Origin: Nonomuraea basaltis
GTDB lineage: Bacteria > Actinomycetota > Actinomycetes > Streptosporangiales > Streptosporangiaceae
Assembly: GCF_005893125.1 (NCBI RefSeq)
Contig: NZ_VCJS01000139.1
Location: 1 to 33,409 of the forward strand
DNA length: 33,409 nt
Direction: 5' to 3'
Below the pieces are notes generated by a model that saw nothing but the letters and a program-made list of their open reading frames with translations, was not told the origin of the DNA and made no database searches. This document shows, piece after piece, positions 20,097 to 28,900 of this stretch. The position numbers and the translations under genes are program-made. Positions within the stretch are counted from its first letter, which is position 1. Every line of letters begins with the position of its first letter.

Positions 20097-22997
20097 GTGC
20101 GATTCGGTGTCTTGGGGGCCTTGGGGGTGTGGTCCGCCGATGGCGAGACGGTCGCCGCCGGCGGACCGCAGCTGCGTGCGCTGCTGGCGATGTTGCTGCT
20201 GAACGTGGGCCAGACGGTGGGCGTGCGGCGGCTCGTCGAGGGCCTGTACGGCCCGCAGGCGCCGAGCGGTGCGGCGCATGCCCTGCAGTCCCAGGTGTCC
20301 CGGCTGCGTCGTCGGCTCGGGCCCGCGGGCGAAACAGGGGATCTGCTCCAGTTCGGTCCCGCCGGATACCGGCTGCTCGTCGATCCCAGCGACGTCGACG
20401 TGCACCGATTCGAGCGGCTCGCCGGCGAAGGGCGGCACGTGCTCGCCGCCGGAGATCACGGTGGCGCCGCCCGGCTCCTGGGCGAGGCCCTCGGACTGTG
20501 GCGGGGGCCGGCGCTGGCCGACGTCATCGACGCGCCCTTCGCCGGGGAGCAGGCCGCCAGGCTGGAGGAGTTGCGGGTCGCCGTACTCGAAGACCTGGTC
20601 GAGGCGCGGTTGGCGCACGGTGAGCACCGCGATCTGGCGGCGGAGCTGCCGGAGGTCGTGGCGGCGCATCCGCTGCGGGAACGTCTGCGCGGACAGCTCA
20701 TGCGGGCCCTGTACGGGAGCGGCCGGAAGGCCGAGGCGCTCCAGGTGTTCGAAGACGCGCGGCGGACGCTGGCGGAGGAGCTCGGTGTCGATCCCTCCCC
20801 TGAGCTCGGCGGTGTGCACATGGCGGTGCTGCGCGCCGGGCCCTCGCCCGCCGCGGCGGCGGGAGGCGGCGTTCCGGCCCAGTTCACCAGTTTCGTGGGG
20901 CGCGACGGCGACCTCGAACGCGTCCGCGCGCTGCTCGGCGAGCGACGCCTGGTCACGCTCACGGGGCCGGGCGGGGTCGGCAAGACCCGGCTGGCGGTCG
21001 AGGCCGCCGGGCGGGAGCAGGATGAGGTGGGCTTCGTCGATCTGGCCCCGTTCGCCGACAGCGCGGCCGCCCCGCAGGTCCTGATCAACGCGCTGGGCCT
21101 GCGCGAGGCCGGGCTGGTGCCCGCGCTGTCCGGTCCGCTCGACCCCGTGGAACGGCTGATCGCCGGGCTGGCCGATCGGCGGGTGCTGCTCGTCCTGGAC
21201 AACTGCGAGCACGTCGTCGCCGAGGTCGCCGCGCTCGCCCGCCGGCTGCTGGCGGCCTGCCGGGACCTGCGGATCCTGATCACCAGCAGGGAGAGGCTGG
21301 GCATCACCGGAGAGACGCTGCACCCGGTCCCGCCGCTGCCCCTGGACGGCGGCGGCCCCGAGGCGCTCGGCCATCCGGCGGTGCGACTGTTCGCCGACCG
21401 GGCCGCCGCCGTGCGGCCCGGTTTCCTGATCGACGACGCCAACGTCGACGCGGTGCTGCGGGTCTGCCGGGCGCTCGACGGGCTGCCGCTGGCGATCGAG
21501 CTCGCGGCCGCGCGGATGCGGTCGCTGACGCTCGAGGAGGTCGAGGCCCGGCTGGACGACCGGTTCCAGCTCCTGTCGCGTGGCGATCGTTCGGCGGCGC
21601 CCCGGCACCGGACGCTCCGCTCGGTCGTCGGGTGGAGCTGGGACCTGCTGAGCCGCCCCGAACAGGCGCTGGCCGCGCGGCTGACGGTCTTCAGCGGCGG
21701 CGCGCCGCTCCATGCGGCTGTCCGGGTCTGCGGGCCGTCCGAGGGCGAGGTCGTCGAACTGCTCGCCGACCTCGTCGACAAGTCCCTGGTGGAGGCCGGT
21801 GGGGGCCGGTACCGCATGCTGGAGACCCTCCATGAGTTCTGCGCCGAGCGGTTGGCCGGCGACGGCGAGCGGGAACAGGTGAGAGCGGCCCACGCGGCGT
21901 ACTTCCTCGAATTGGCCCGGGCCGCCGAGCCGCACCTGCGCGGCCCTGACCAGCTGGAGTGGCTGGCACGGCTCGACGCCGAACGCGGCAACTTCCGCGC
22001 GGCGCTCCACTGGGCGGCGGGGGCCGACCCCACGCTCGGGCTCCGACTGCTCGCCGCCCTGTCGTGGCAGGGGCAGTTGCGGGGACTGCCCGGTGAGCGA
22101 GCCGCGGTGGCCGCCGGCCTGCTCATGACGATCGGCGACGAGCCGCCCGCCGGTCTCGAAGAGGAGTACACGCTGTGCCTGGCGCACGCCGCGGCCGCCG
22201 ACAACGTGCATGATCGGCGACTGCGCGATCATCTGGAGCGCCTTGCCGATCGGCGTCTCCGATACCCGTTCCTGCGCGTCCTGCGGTTCATGGTGAACGG
22301 CCCCTGCCGCGCGGACGGGGAGGTCCCCGCCGATCCGTGGTCTCAAGCGTTCACCCGCCTGGAATCAGGGGTCAAGAGCCTCCTCGGCGGCGAGCGGGAC
22401 ACCGCCGAGCGGGCGTTCCGCGCCGCGCTGGAGGGGTTCCGCGGGACCGGGGACCGCTGGGGAGTCCTCACCGCCCTGGAGCAGATGGCCGGGCTCGCGG
22501 ACGAGACGGGGTTCGCCGCGCTGATGGCGGAGGCCATTGACCTGGCGGGACGGCTGGGCGCGGTGGAGGACCTGACCAGGCTGCTCGTCAGGAACGCCGA
22601 CGGGCTGGCCGACGCCGGTCGGCTGCTCGCCGCGCGCGCGGAGTACGAGCGGGCCATCGAATTCGCCCGCCGCACCGGAACGCCCGAGACCCAGGCCGGC
22701 GCCCAGCGCGGGCTCGCGGACGTCGCGCGCCTGCGCGGCGATCTGCCGGCCGCCCGCGAACTGTACGACCGGGCGCTGCGAGGCTGCGGCCGGGCATCGA
22801 TAGGCGCCGCGTTGACGCGCTGGCGGATCCTCACCGGCCTCGGCCAGGTCGCGGAGGCCGAGCAGGACGCCGGCCAGGCCCGCGTCCGCTACCGGCAGGC
22901 CCTCGCCACCGCGCGCGCGTACGGAGATCGTCCGGCCGCCGCCGCGTCGGCTGAGGCTCTCGCCGCGGTGGCCGCGTTCAACGCCCGTGGACGGTGA
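20097..22997 (+). CDS. AfsR/SARP-type transcriptional regulator
   Basis: A 966-residue regulator. Residues 1-90 form an OmpR-type winged helix (MRFGVLGALGVW, GPQLRALLAMLLLNVGQTV) and about 95-245 the bacterial transcriptional activation domain (FERLAGEGRH, RLEELRVAVLEDLVEARLA, EALQVFEDARRTLAEELGVDPSPEL). A STAND/NB-ARC ATPase follows, with Walker A GPGGVGKT (Lys296) and Walker B VLLVLDNCEHV, then TPR-like helices to the end. Such proteins activate secondary-metabolite or morphological genes on nucleotide binding. The GTG at 20097 has no clear Shine-Dalgarno site and may be leaderless, or the start may lie elsewhere. The SDR gene 84 bp downstream could be a target or co-transcribed. Confidence 0.93.
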   Translation: MRFGVLGALGVWSADGETVAAGGPQLRALLAMLLLNVGQTVGVRRLVEGLYGPQAPSGAAHALQSQVSRLRRRLGPAGETGDLLQFGPAGYRLLVDPSDVDVHRFERLAGEGRHVLAAGDHGGAARLLGEALGLWRGPALADVIDAPFAGEQAARLEELRVAVLEDLVEARLAHGEHRDLAAELPEVVAAHPLRERLRGQLMRALYGSGRKAEALQVFEDARRTLAEELGVDPSPELGGVHMAVLRAGPSPAAAAGGGVPAQFTSFVGRDGDLERVRALLGERRLVTLTGPGGVGKTRLAVEAAGREQDEVGFVDLAPFADSAAAPQVLINALGLREAGLVPALSGPLDPVERLIAGLADRRVLLVLDNCEHVVAEVAALARRLLAACRDLRILITSRERLGITGETLHPVPPLPLDGGGPEALGHPAVRLFADRAAAVRPGFLIDDANVDAVLRVCRALDGLPLAIELAAARMRSLTLEEVEARLDDRFQLLSRGDRSAAPRHRTLRSVVGWSWDLLSRPEQALAARLTVFSGGAPLHAAVRVCGPSEGEVVELLADLVDKSLVEAGGGRYRMLETLHEFCAERLAGDGEREQVRAAHAAYFLELARAAEPHLRGPDQLEWLARLDAERGNFRAALHWAAGADPTLGLRLLAALSWQGQLRGLPGERAAVAAGLLMTIGDEPPAGLEEEYTLCLAHAAAADNVHDRRLRDHLERLADRRLRYPFLRVLRFMVNGPCRADGEVPADPWSQAFTRLESGVKSLLGGERDTAERAFRAALEGFRGTGDRWGVLTALEQMAGLADETGFAALMAEAIDLAGRLGAVEDLTRLLVRNADGLADAGRLLAARAEYERAIEFARRTGTPETQAGAQRGLADVARLRGDLPAARELYDRALRGCGRASIGAALTRWRILTGLGQVAEAEQDAGQARVRYRQALATARAYGDRPAAAASAEALAAVAAFNARGR

Positions 22998-23081
22998 AGG
23001 GCTGGTGTGTGGGTGGTGAGTGCGTGGTGAGCGGTCCCTGCCAGCCTCGTGGTCAACGCCTAACACTGACAGGAGACCGAT

Positions 23082-23864
23082 ATGACGGACCTGAAGGGCA
23101 AGACCGCGCTGGTGACCGGTGCCTCACGGGGAATGGGCCGAGCCATCGCCCAGCGGCTGGCCGCGGACGGCGCGCTGGTGGCGGTGCACTACAGCCGCAA
23201 CGCCGGCGCGGCCAAGGAGACGGTGGCCACGATCGAACAGGCCGGTGGCGAAGCCTTCCCGGTCCAGGCGGAATTCGGCACGGACGGCGACGTGCGGACG
23301 TTGCTCACCGGCCTCACCGCGGGCCTGCGCGGGCGGCCGCTGGACATCCTGGTCAACAACGCGGCCTGCGGAAACCAGGACACGGTGTGGGCAGGGTCGG
23401 TCGATCGGCTGACCCCTGGCCAGTTCGACGAGGTCTTCGCGATCAACGTGAAGGCGCCGCTCTTCCTCATCCAGGCAACACTGTCGCTGATGCCTGACGG
23501 CGGGCGCATCGTCAACATCTCCTCGCTCGCCACGCGGGTCGCCCTGCCCGGCCAGATCGCCTACGCGATGACCAAGGGCGCCCTGGAGGTCATGAGCCGG
23601 ACGCTGGCGAACGCGCTCGGCGAACGCGGCATCACGGTGAACACGGTGAGCCCCGGCGCCACCGACACCGAGGTGACCGACACCCTGCACAACCCCGAGA
23701 CCCGGACCATCTTGACGGACCTGACCGCGCTCGGCAGGATCGGCCGGCCGGCCGACATCGCCGACGCCGTCGCATTCCTCGCCTCGGACGACGCCCGCTG
23801 GATCACCGGCAACGTGCTCGACGCCACCGGCGGCGCGTACCTCGGCCCCATGTGGGCACGTTAG
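23082..23864 (+). CDS. SDR-family NAD(P)-dependent oxidoreductase
   Basis: A 260-residue classical short-chain dehydrogenase. It has the cofactor motif TGASRGMG (residues 13-20), NNA in the central sheet (LVNNAACG), the catalytic Ser in NISSLA, YAMTK (YxxxK), and the C-terminal segment FLASDDARWITGNVLDATGG. The basic residue near SRN at the end of strand 2 suggests NADP(H). The ATG at 23082 has AGGAGA upstream at good spacing. The substrate cannot be told from sequence. Confidence 0.93.
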   Translation: MTDLKGKTALVTGASRGMGRAIAQRLAADGALVAVHYSRNAGAAKETVATIEQAGGEAFPVQAEFGTDGDVRTLLTGLTAGLRGRPLDILVNNAACGNQDTVWAGSVDRLTPGQFDEVFAINVKAPLFLIQATLSLMPDGGRIVNISSLATRVALPGQIAYAMTKGALEVMSRTLANALGERGITVNTVSPGATDTEVTDTLHNPETRTILTDLTALGRIGRPADIADAVAFLASDDARWITGNVLDATGGAYLGPMWAR

Positions 23865-23896
23865 TCTCCCACTGCACCCAGGCAGTCGCACCGCGC

Positions 23897-23925
23897 CTGT
23901 GGTGCTCGTGTCGCGGGCACCACAG
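23897..23925 (+). terminator. Terminator hairpin after the SDR gene
   Basis: CTGTGGTGC and GCACCACAG form a perfect 9-bp stem with an 11-base loop, 32 bp past the SDR stop. No T-run follows. Confidence 0.6.
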
Positions 23926-24023
23926 CGCGTCGGCGGCGCAGCCGATGGTCGTCACCAGGCCGCCACAGGCGACCGGCTCGGCCGCTCGGTGAAGATGCTC
24001 AGGACGTCGGTCCGCAACCGACC

Positions 24024-24035
24024 TGCACTAGTGCA
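24024..24035. promoter_or_regulatory. Palindrome upstream of the carotenoid-oxygenase gene
   Basis: TGCACTAGTGCA is a perfect 12-bp palindrome 60 bp before the oxygenase ATG. A TACGGT (24084-24089) lies 6 bases before that ATG and could be a -10 for a leaderless message. The GntR-TetR fusion encoded two genes on is a candidate binder. Confidence 0.45.
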
Positions 24036-24095
24036 CACCAGGGGAATTTCGCCACACTGTGGGGACTTAGACCGCCTGATGCGTACGGTGTCAAC

Positions 24096-25355
24096 ATGAA
24101 GTACCTGGAAGGGCCTTTCGCGCCCGTCACTGAAGAGATCACCGCCTACGATCTGCCCGTCACCGGCCGGGTCCCGGCCGAGCTCAACGGTCGTTACCTG
24201 CGCAACGGGCCCAACCCGCTGGGCGTGGAGGATCCCATCGTGCACATCTGGGGCACGGGCCAGGGCATGGTGCACGGGGTACGGCTGCGTGACGGCCGCG
24301 CCGAGTGGTATCGCAACCGCTTCGTGCGCACACCGGGCTTCGCGCCCATGGTGCACGTGATCGAGCATGCCCGGCGTACCTTCGCCCTGCTCGAGGGCGG
24401 CGCGCCGCCCGCGGAGCTGGACGCGGAGCTGAACACCGTGGGCGTGTGTGAGCTGGGCGGGACGCCGGAGGGTTTCACGGCCGGGGCGCACTCCAAGCAC
24501 GACCCGCTCACCGGCGCGCTGCACTCCCTGTCGTACATGCTGGGCCTCGACTTCGTCCACTACATCGTGACCGACGCCGGCGGAACCGTCGTCCAGGCCA
24601 CCGTTGTCCCCATGACGCGGACGCCGTTCATGCACGACTTCGCGCTCACCGAGAACCACGTCGTGTTGTGGGACACGCCGCTGGGCTTCGACGGGTTCGA
24701 GTGCCGGTGGCTGCCGGGGCACCCGACCCGGGTCGGGGTCATGCCGCGAACGGGAGGAGACGTGCGCTGGCTGGACATCGACCCCGTCCACGTCAGCCAC
24801 ACGCTCAACGCCTACGACGACGGCGACTCGGTCGTGGTCGACCTGATCACAGCCGAGGGGCCGTTCGACCCCGCCGACCCCGGAGCGATCCGGCCCGCAC
24901 TGGACCGCTGGACGATCTCGCCGGACAAGATCGACCAGCGGCGGATCGACGACCGGCCGCAGGACTTCCCGCGCGTCAACGAGGCCCGCACCACCCGCCC
25001 GCACCGGTACGGCTACTCGGCCGCGACCGCCCTGTACGGGATCCCGTTCGTGCCGGAGGGCATGCCGCCGGACGACGCCTTCACCAACGCCCTGGTCAAG
25101 CACGACCTGGAACGGGGGACGGCCGAGGTGCACGGGTTCGGCAGAGATGAGGCGGTCGGGGAGGCGGTGTTCGCCGCCGTGGGGGAGGGGGAGGACGACG
25201 GATACCTGCTCACGTATGTGCACAACCCGGAGCGGGACGCCGGCGACCTGGTGATCCTTTCGGCGCAGGACTTCACCGGCGAGCCCGTCGCCCGCGTCCA
25301 CCTCCCGGTCAGGGTGCCGCTCGGGCTGCACGGCAACTGGCTGCCCGACCACTGA
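24096..25355 (+). CDS. Carotenoid oxygenase family protein
   Basis: A 419-residue member of the carotenoid cleavage oxygenase/RPE65 family, which are iron(II) seven-bladed propeller enzymes. The opening is typical (VPAELNGRYLRNGPNP, GTGQGMVHGVRL). All four iron-ligand histidines can be placed: H132 (AHSKHDPLTG), H180 (MHDFALTENH), H235 (VSHTLNAYDDG) and H412 (GLHGNW). Relatives cleave carotenoids, apocarotenoids, stilbenes or lignin phenylpropenes, so the substrate is open. No carotenoid biosynthesis gene is in view. There is no Shine-Dalgarno site; the message may be leaderless. The regulator gene follows after 30 bp, probably in one transcript. Confidence 0.92.
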   Translation: MKYLEGPFAPVTEEITAYDLPVTGRVPAELNGRYLRNGPNPLGVEDPIVHIWGTGQGMVHGVRLRDGRAEWYRNRFVRTPGFAPMVHVIEHARRTFALLEGGAPPAELDAELNTVGVCELGGTPEGFTAGAHSKHDPLTGALHSLSYMLGLDFVHYIVTDAGGTVVQATVVPMTRTPFMHDFALTENHVVLWDTPLGFDGFECRWLPGHPTRVGVMPRTGGDVRWLDIDPVHVSHTLNAYDDGDSVVVDLITAEGPFDPADPGAIRPALDRWTISPDKIDQRRIDDRPQDFPRVNEARTTRPHRYGYSAATALYGIPFVPEGMPPDDAFTNALVKHDLERGTAEVHGFGRDEAVGEAVFAAVGEGEDDGYLLTYVHNPERDAGDLVILSAQDFTGEPVARVHLPVRVPLGLHGNWLPDH

Positions 25356-25385
25356 CGGTCGTGGAGGCGTGGCAGAGTTGACCTC

Positions 25386-26267
25386 GTGAACGATCCGCGC
25401 CCGCCGTACCTCCGGATCGTCGCCGACATCCAGCGGCGCATCGCCGACGGACGGTTGCGGCCAGGCGACCCCATCCCCACCACCAGGGCGATCATGCGAG
25501 AGTGGGGCGTCGCGATGGCGACGGCCACCAAGGCGCTGACCGCTCTCAAGCAGGCAGGCGCCATCGAGTCCGCGCCGCGGGTCGGCGCCGTGGTGGCCGC
25601 CCGGGGCCTGCCCTCACGTTCGGCCGGAGGGCTTGAACGCGACCGCATCGTGCGCGTGGCCATGGAGATCGCCGACACCGACGGCCTGGCCGCCGTGTCC
25701 ATGCGGGCGGTGGCGGCCAAGCTCGGCGTCGCCACCATGACCCTCTACCGGCACCTGGACGCCAAGGCCGAGCTCACCCAACTGATGGCCGACGCGGCGT
25801 TCGCCGAGATCGAATACCCGGAGCCGCCGCCGGGATGGCGCTCCCACCTGCGGGTGGCCGCTCGGCTGCAGTGGGCGGCCTACCATCGCCATCCCTGGTT
25901 GCCACGGGTGGTGTCCATCACCCGGCCGGTCATGCTGCCGGGGCTGGTCGCGTACGGGCTGTGGACCCTGCGCGCGCTGGACGGCCTCGCCCTCGACCCC
26001 GACACCCGGCTGCACGTCTACGCCACGGTGGTCAACTACGTGCGCGGGACGGCGGTGAACATCGAGAGCGAGGCCGGCGCCGCACTGGACACCGGGCTGA
26101 CCAGCAAGCAGTGGATCACGGCCCGCCTCCCCGTCGACGGGCCGCTCATCGCGCAGGTCACGGAGCCGGGCGCGGACCTCGACCTGGAGTCGCTGTTCGC
26201 GTTCGGCCTCGAACGCCTGCTGGATGGCCTGGCCACCGTGGTCACCCCTCGGGAGACCCGCCGCTGA
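25386..26267 (+). CDS. GntR-TetR fusion transcriptional regulator
   Basis: A 293-residue protein with two DNA-binding modules. Residues 1-72 are a GntR-type winged helix (PPYLRIVADIQRRIADGRLRPGD, WGVAMATATKALTALKQAG). Residues 80-130 are a TetR-type helix-turn-helix (RDRIVRVAMEIADTDGLAAVSMRAVA, KLGVATMTLYRHLDAKAEL). The rest is an all-helical TetR-C-like ligand domain with conserved HPWLP. Such fusions are known in actinomycetes, where the GntR part may replace or add to TetR binding. The GTG at 25386 has only a distant GGAGG. Location behind the oxygenase gene suggests it controls that gene, perhaps through the palindrome at 24024. Confidence 0.88.
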   Translation: MNDPRPPYLRIVADIQRRIADGRLRPGDPIPTTRAIMREWGVAMATATKALTALKQAGAIESAPRVGAVVAARGLPSRSAGGLERDRIVRVAMEIADTDGLAAVSMRAVAAKLGVATMTLYRHLDAKAELTQLMADAAFAEIEYPEPPPGWRSHLRVAARLQWAAYHRHPWLPRVVSITRPVMLPGLVAYGLWTLRALDGLALDPDTRLHVYATVVNYVRGTAVNIESEAGAALDTGLTSKQWITARLPVDGPLIAQVTEPGADLDLESLFAFGLERLLDGLATVVTPRETRR

Positions 26268-26357
26268 CCAGTGCCAACGGTCATCCCGTGTGCCTGGGCT
26301 CCGAGCGCGCGAAGAGCTGCCGGCAACCGCTGCCAGCTTGGGGGTACGCCGCCCGGA

Positions 26358-26507
26358 TCAGTGACGCCGAGACCGCAACCGGTCCAGGAAACGCCGGAGC
26401 TTCTGCTGCGTGCCGGGGTCCTGGGCCATGCGCTTGGCCTTGTCGATGTTCTGTCTGCCTTTGGGGCTGCGCAGGTACGCGCGCACCCGATCCATGAGTG
26501 TGGCCAT
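26358..26507 (-). CDS. Small basic helical protein (49 aa)
   Basis: A 49-residue protein opening MATLMDRVRAYLRSPKGRQN and ending RRFLDRLRSRRH. It is strongly basic, without membrane segment or cysteine. Similar short proteins (start MxxLDRVxxYLxSPxGR, then a DPxTxxKxRR tail) are common in actinomycetes with no known role. The ATG at 26507 follows AGGGAGG, a strong ribosome-binding site. It is downstream of the DUF72 gene on the same strand with 161 bp between and is convergent with the GntR-TetR gene. Confidence 0.75.
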   Translation of the reverse strand: MATLMDRVRAYLRSPKGRQNIDKAKRMAQDPGTQQKLRRFLDRLRSRRH

Positions 26508-26668
26508 GCGCCTCCCTCTACCCTGGCCTGCCTGGATGAAAGCACCCTGGCCAGAGGCATCTTGGGATACACGGCGCGAAGCCGGCATCGTCGTCGGGGA
26601 CCCTCCACGCTGCCTCGTCCTCATCGTGATCCTGTTCGCGATAGTCGCCGGGGCAGGTTCGGATGTGG

Positions 26669-27520
26669 TCAGAAGAGAGTCAGCGGCTCGTTCGGCATCG
26701 GGTCGGGCAGTGGCTCCAGCTCCGGCAGCCGGGCGCGTACGTCGTCGTGGAAACGGCGGGCCAGCGTCAGCGCGTCGGCGTTGTCGGGGGTGTGGATGAA
26801 CACGGTCGGAGAGCGACCTTCGCGTAGCCAGCCGGTGACAGTGCCGACCCACGGCTGCCAGCCGTCCACCGTGCGTTCCGTGGCGTCGCGGCCGAGGTAG
26901 CGGACGATGGGGCGGTCGGTGAGTGCCTGTGATCGTCGCGGCACGCGGGGCTTCTTGGTCCAGGCGTCGCGTTCGGCGTCGCTGGTCGGCGGACTGGCGA
27001 AGAGGGTGGTGGTGTCGAACGGGACCCATTCGGCGCCGCCGGTCGCGAGCACGCGCTCCAGGAGCCGTTCCGAGCGCTCGTCCTCGAAGAACGCGCGATG
27101 GCGGACCTCGACGGCGTACCGGTGGGTGCGGGGGAGGCGGCGGAGGAAGGACGCCAGCGCGCCGAGGTCGGTCGGCCCGAAGGATCCGGGGAGTTGGACC
27201 CACAAGGCATGCGTACGCGGGCCGAGAGGCTCCATCGCCTCCAGGAACGCGCCCACTTCCTCGTCGGCGTCGGTGAGGCGGCGCTCATGGGTGATCGGCT
27301 TGGGGAGTTTGATCACGAAGCGGAAGCCGGGGTCCGTCTGCCGTGCCCACGACTCCACCGTGCTCCTCGTCGGGGTCGCGTAGAACGTCGTGTTGCCCTC
27401 CACCGCGTTGCACCAGGTCGCGTAGGCCTGCAGGCGCTCCCCGGGCGGGAGCGGGGCGGGCAGGAGGCGTCCCTGCCATGACGCGTGCGTCCACATCGCA
27501 CATCCCACATGAAGCCGCAT
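26669..27520 (-). CDS. DUF72 domain protein (YecE-like)
   Basis: A 283-residue DUF72/YecE-family TIM-barrel-like protein. Typical features are the opening VGCAMWTHASW, the segment YATWCNAVEGNTTFYATPT, FRFVIKLPKPITHERRL, WVQLPGSFGP and YAVEVRHRAFF. The biochemical role of the family is unknown. The ATG at 27520 lies in a divergent region shared with the dehydratase gene; no clear Shine-Dalgarno site is seen. Confidence 0.9.
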   Translation of the reverse strand: MRLHVGCAMWTHASWQGRLLPAPLPPGERLQAYATWCNAVEGNTTFYATPTRSTVESWARQTDPGFRFVIKLPKPITHERRLTDADEEVGAFLEAMEPLGPRTHALWVQLPGSFGPTDLGALASFLRRLPRTHRYAVEVRHRAFFEDERSERLLERVLATGGAEWVPFDTTTLFASPPTSDAERDAWTKKPRVPRRSQALTDRPIVRYLGRDATERTVDGWQPWVGTVTGWLREGRSPTVFIHTPDNADALTLARRFHDDVRARLPELEPLPDPMPNEPLTLF

Positions 27521-27616
27521 GGGCTCGACGGTATCGGAGGTGCGCTGAGATCCTTGTCGGGACCGCTGGGAGGCCGGCGTTGGGAAAGCCCATGCGAGAG
27601 CCGGTCCCGCCTGAAG

Positions 27617-27645
27617 TTGTCATATGACTTATGAGTTCGTATGAT
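27617..27645 (+). promoter_or_regulatory. Promoter and GntR-type operator of the dehydratase gene
   Basis: TTGTCA (27617-27622) and TATGAT (27640-27645) are spaced 17 bp and match the housekeeping consensus in 5 of 6 positions each. The perfect palindrome GTCATATGAC (27619-27628) overlaps the -35, and a similar half, GTATGATGAC (27639-27648), overlaps the -10. The FCD-type GntR regulator at 28946 is the natural binder. The -10 covers the ATG at 27641, so translation must start downstream. Confidence 0.75.
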
Positions 27646-27682
27646 GACTTTCTCGTCTACTGCCGCCGACCCTTGGACCGTC

Positions 27683-28810
27683 ATGCCTCGCGACCAGATC
27701 CGTCACGTCTCGCTCTCCTCCGTCACGCTTCCGCTCGACGTGCCCGTCAGCGATGCCAAGGTCCTCACCGGGCGGCAGAAGCCGATGACCGAGATCGCCT
27801 TCCTGTTCGCTGAGATCGCGACCGAGGAGGGCCACCGCGGCACCGGCTTCAGCTACTCCAAGCGGGCGGGCGGCCCTGCGCAGTACGCCCACGCCAAGGA
27901 GGTCGCGGAGAACCTCCTCGGCCAGGATCCCTCCGACATCGGCAAGGTCTACGACTCGCTGCTCTGGGCGGGGGCCTCCGTCGGTCGCTCCGGCGTTGCG
28001 ACTCAGGCGCTGGCGGCGATCGATGTCGCGTTGTGGGATCTCAAGGCGCGACGTGCGGGGTTGCCGTTGGCGAAGTTGCTGGGGGCGTATCGGGATTCGG
28101 TCAGGACGTACAACACCTCGGGGGGCTTCTTGCATGCTCCGATCGAGGAGGTGAAGGCGCGGGCGGTCCAGTCCCTTCGGGAAGGGATCGGGGGGATCAA
28201 GATCAAGGTGGGTCAGCCTGACATGAAGGAGGATCTCCGGCGGTTGGCGGCGGTTCGGGAGCATCTGGGGGATGAGGTGCCGCTGATGGTGGATGCCAAT
28301 CAGCAGTGGGATCGTGCGGCGGCGTTGCGGTTCGGGCGGGCGGTGGAGGAGTTCGGGCTGGTGTGGATCGAGGAGCCGCTGGACGCCTATGACGCCGAGG
28401 GGCATGCGCAGCTGGCCGCCGCCCTCGACACCCCGATCGCCACCGGCGAGATGCTCACCAGCGTCGCCGAGCACGTGCGCCTCATCGAGGCCCGCGCCGC
28501 CGACATCATCCAGCCGGACGCCCCGCGCGTCGGTGGCATCACCCCGTTCCTGCGCCTGGCCACCCTCGCCGACCACGCCGGCCTCCAGCTCGCGCCGCAC
28601 TTCGCCATGGAGATCCACCTCCACCTGGCCGCGGCCTATCCGCGCGAGCCCTGGGTCGAGCACTTCGAATGGCTCAACCCGCTGTTCAACGAGCGTCTGG
28701 AGACGCGCGACGGCCGCATGCTGGTCCCCGACCGGCCGGGCCTCGGCTTCACGCTCAGTGAGCAGTGCCGTGAGTGGGTCGTCGACAGCGTCGCGTTCGG
28801 CAAGCAGTGA
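27683..28810 (+). CDS. L-talarate/galactarate dehydratase-type enolase-superfamily enzyme
   Basis: A 375-residue mandelate-racemase-subgroup enzyme. Catalytic and metal residues are in place: KIK (Lys173, Lys175), metal ligands Asp204 (VDANQQWD), Glu230 (WIEEP) and Glu256 (ATGEML), and the Asp279-His306 dyad (QPDAPRVGG, APHFAMEIHLH). The C-terminal stretch EHFEWLNPLFNE with GLGFTLSE closely recalls talarate/galactarate dehydratases, which dehydrate the aldaric acid to 5-keto-4-deoxy-glucarate. The ATG at 27683 is chosen because the promoter -10 overlaps the ATG at 27641. The stretch of about 28005-28385 uses TTG, GGG and GAT codons far more than the flanks. The GntR regulator follows. Confidence 0.88.
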   Translation: MPRDQIRHVSLSSVTLPLDVPVSDAKVLTGRQKPMTEIAFLFAEIATEEGHRGTGFSYSKRAGGPAQYAHAKEVAENLLGQDPSDIGKVYDSLLWAGASVGRSGVATQALAAIDVALWDLKARRAGLPLAKLLGAYRDSVRTYNTSGGFLHAPIEEVKARAVQSLREGIGGIKIKVGQPDMKEDLRRLAAVREHLGDEVPLMVDANQQWDRAAALRFGRAVEEFGLVWIEEPLDAYDAEGHAQLAAALDTPIATGEMLTSVAEHVRLIEARAADIIQPDAPRVGGITPFLRLATLADHAGLQLAPHFAMEIHLHLAAAYPREPWVEHFEWLNPLFNERLETRDGRMLVPDRPGLGFTLSEQCREWVVDSVAFGKQ

Positions 28811-28813
28811 CCC

Positions 28814-28900
28814 GTGGGCGACCGCATCGCGTCAGTACGGCTGGGCCGTTACGCCGTGCCGCTCCCGGTCGCGGTGAGCGACGCGAAGGTCACCGCCGGC
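28814..28900 (+). pseudogene. Truncated N-terminus of a second dehydratase gene
   Basis: Three bp after the dehydratase stop, GTG starts a frame reading GDRIASVRLGRYAVPLPVAV, then SDAKVTAG. This matches the opening of the neighbouring enzyme (IRHVSLSSVTLPLDVPVSDA, KVLTG) in pattern: RI-x-x-V, PL-x-V-x-V, SDAKV. After about 27 codons the similarity ends. The frame happens to continue into the GntR gene. It is best read as the remnant of a lost paralogue. Confidence 0.65.

Noticed and set aside
19923..22346. 807-codon minus-strand ORF opposite the AfsR-like gene
   Set aside because: The plus strand has BTAD, Walker A/B and TPR features; the antisense product is repetitive and motif-free.
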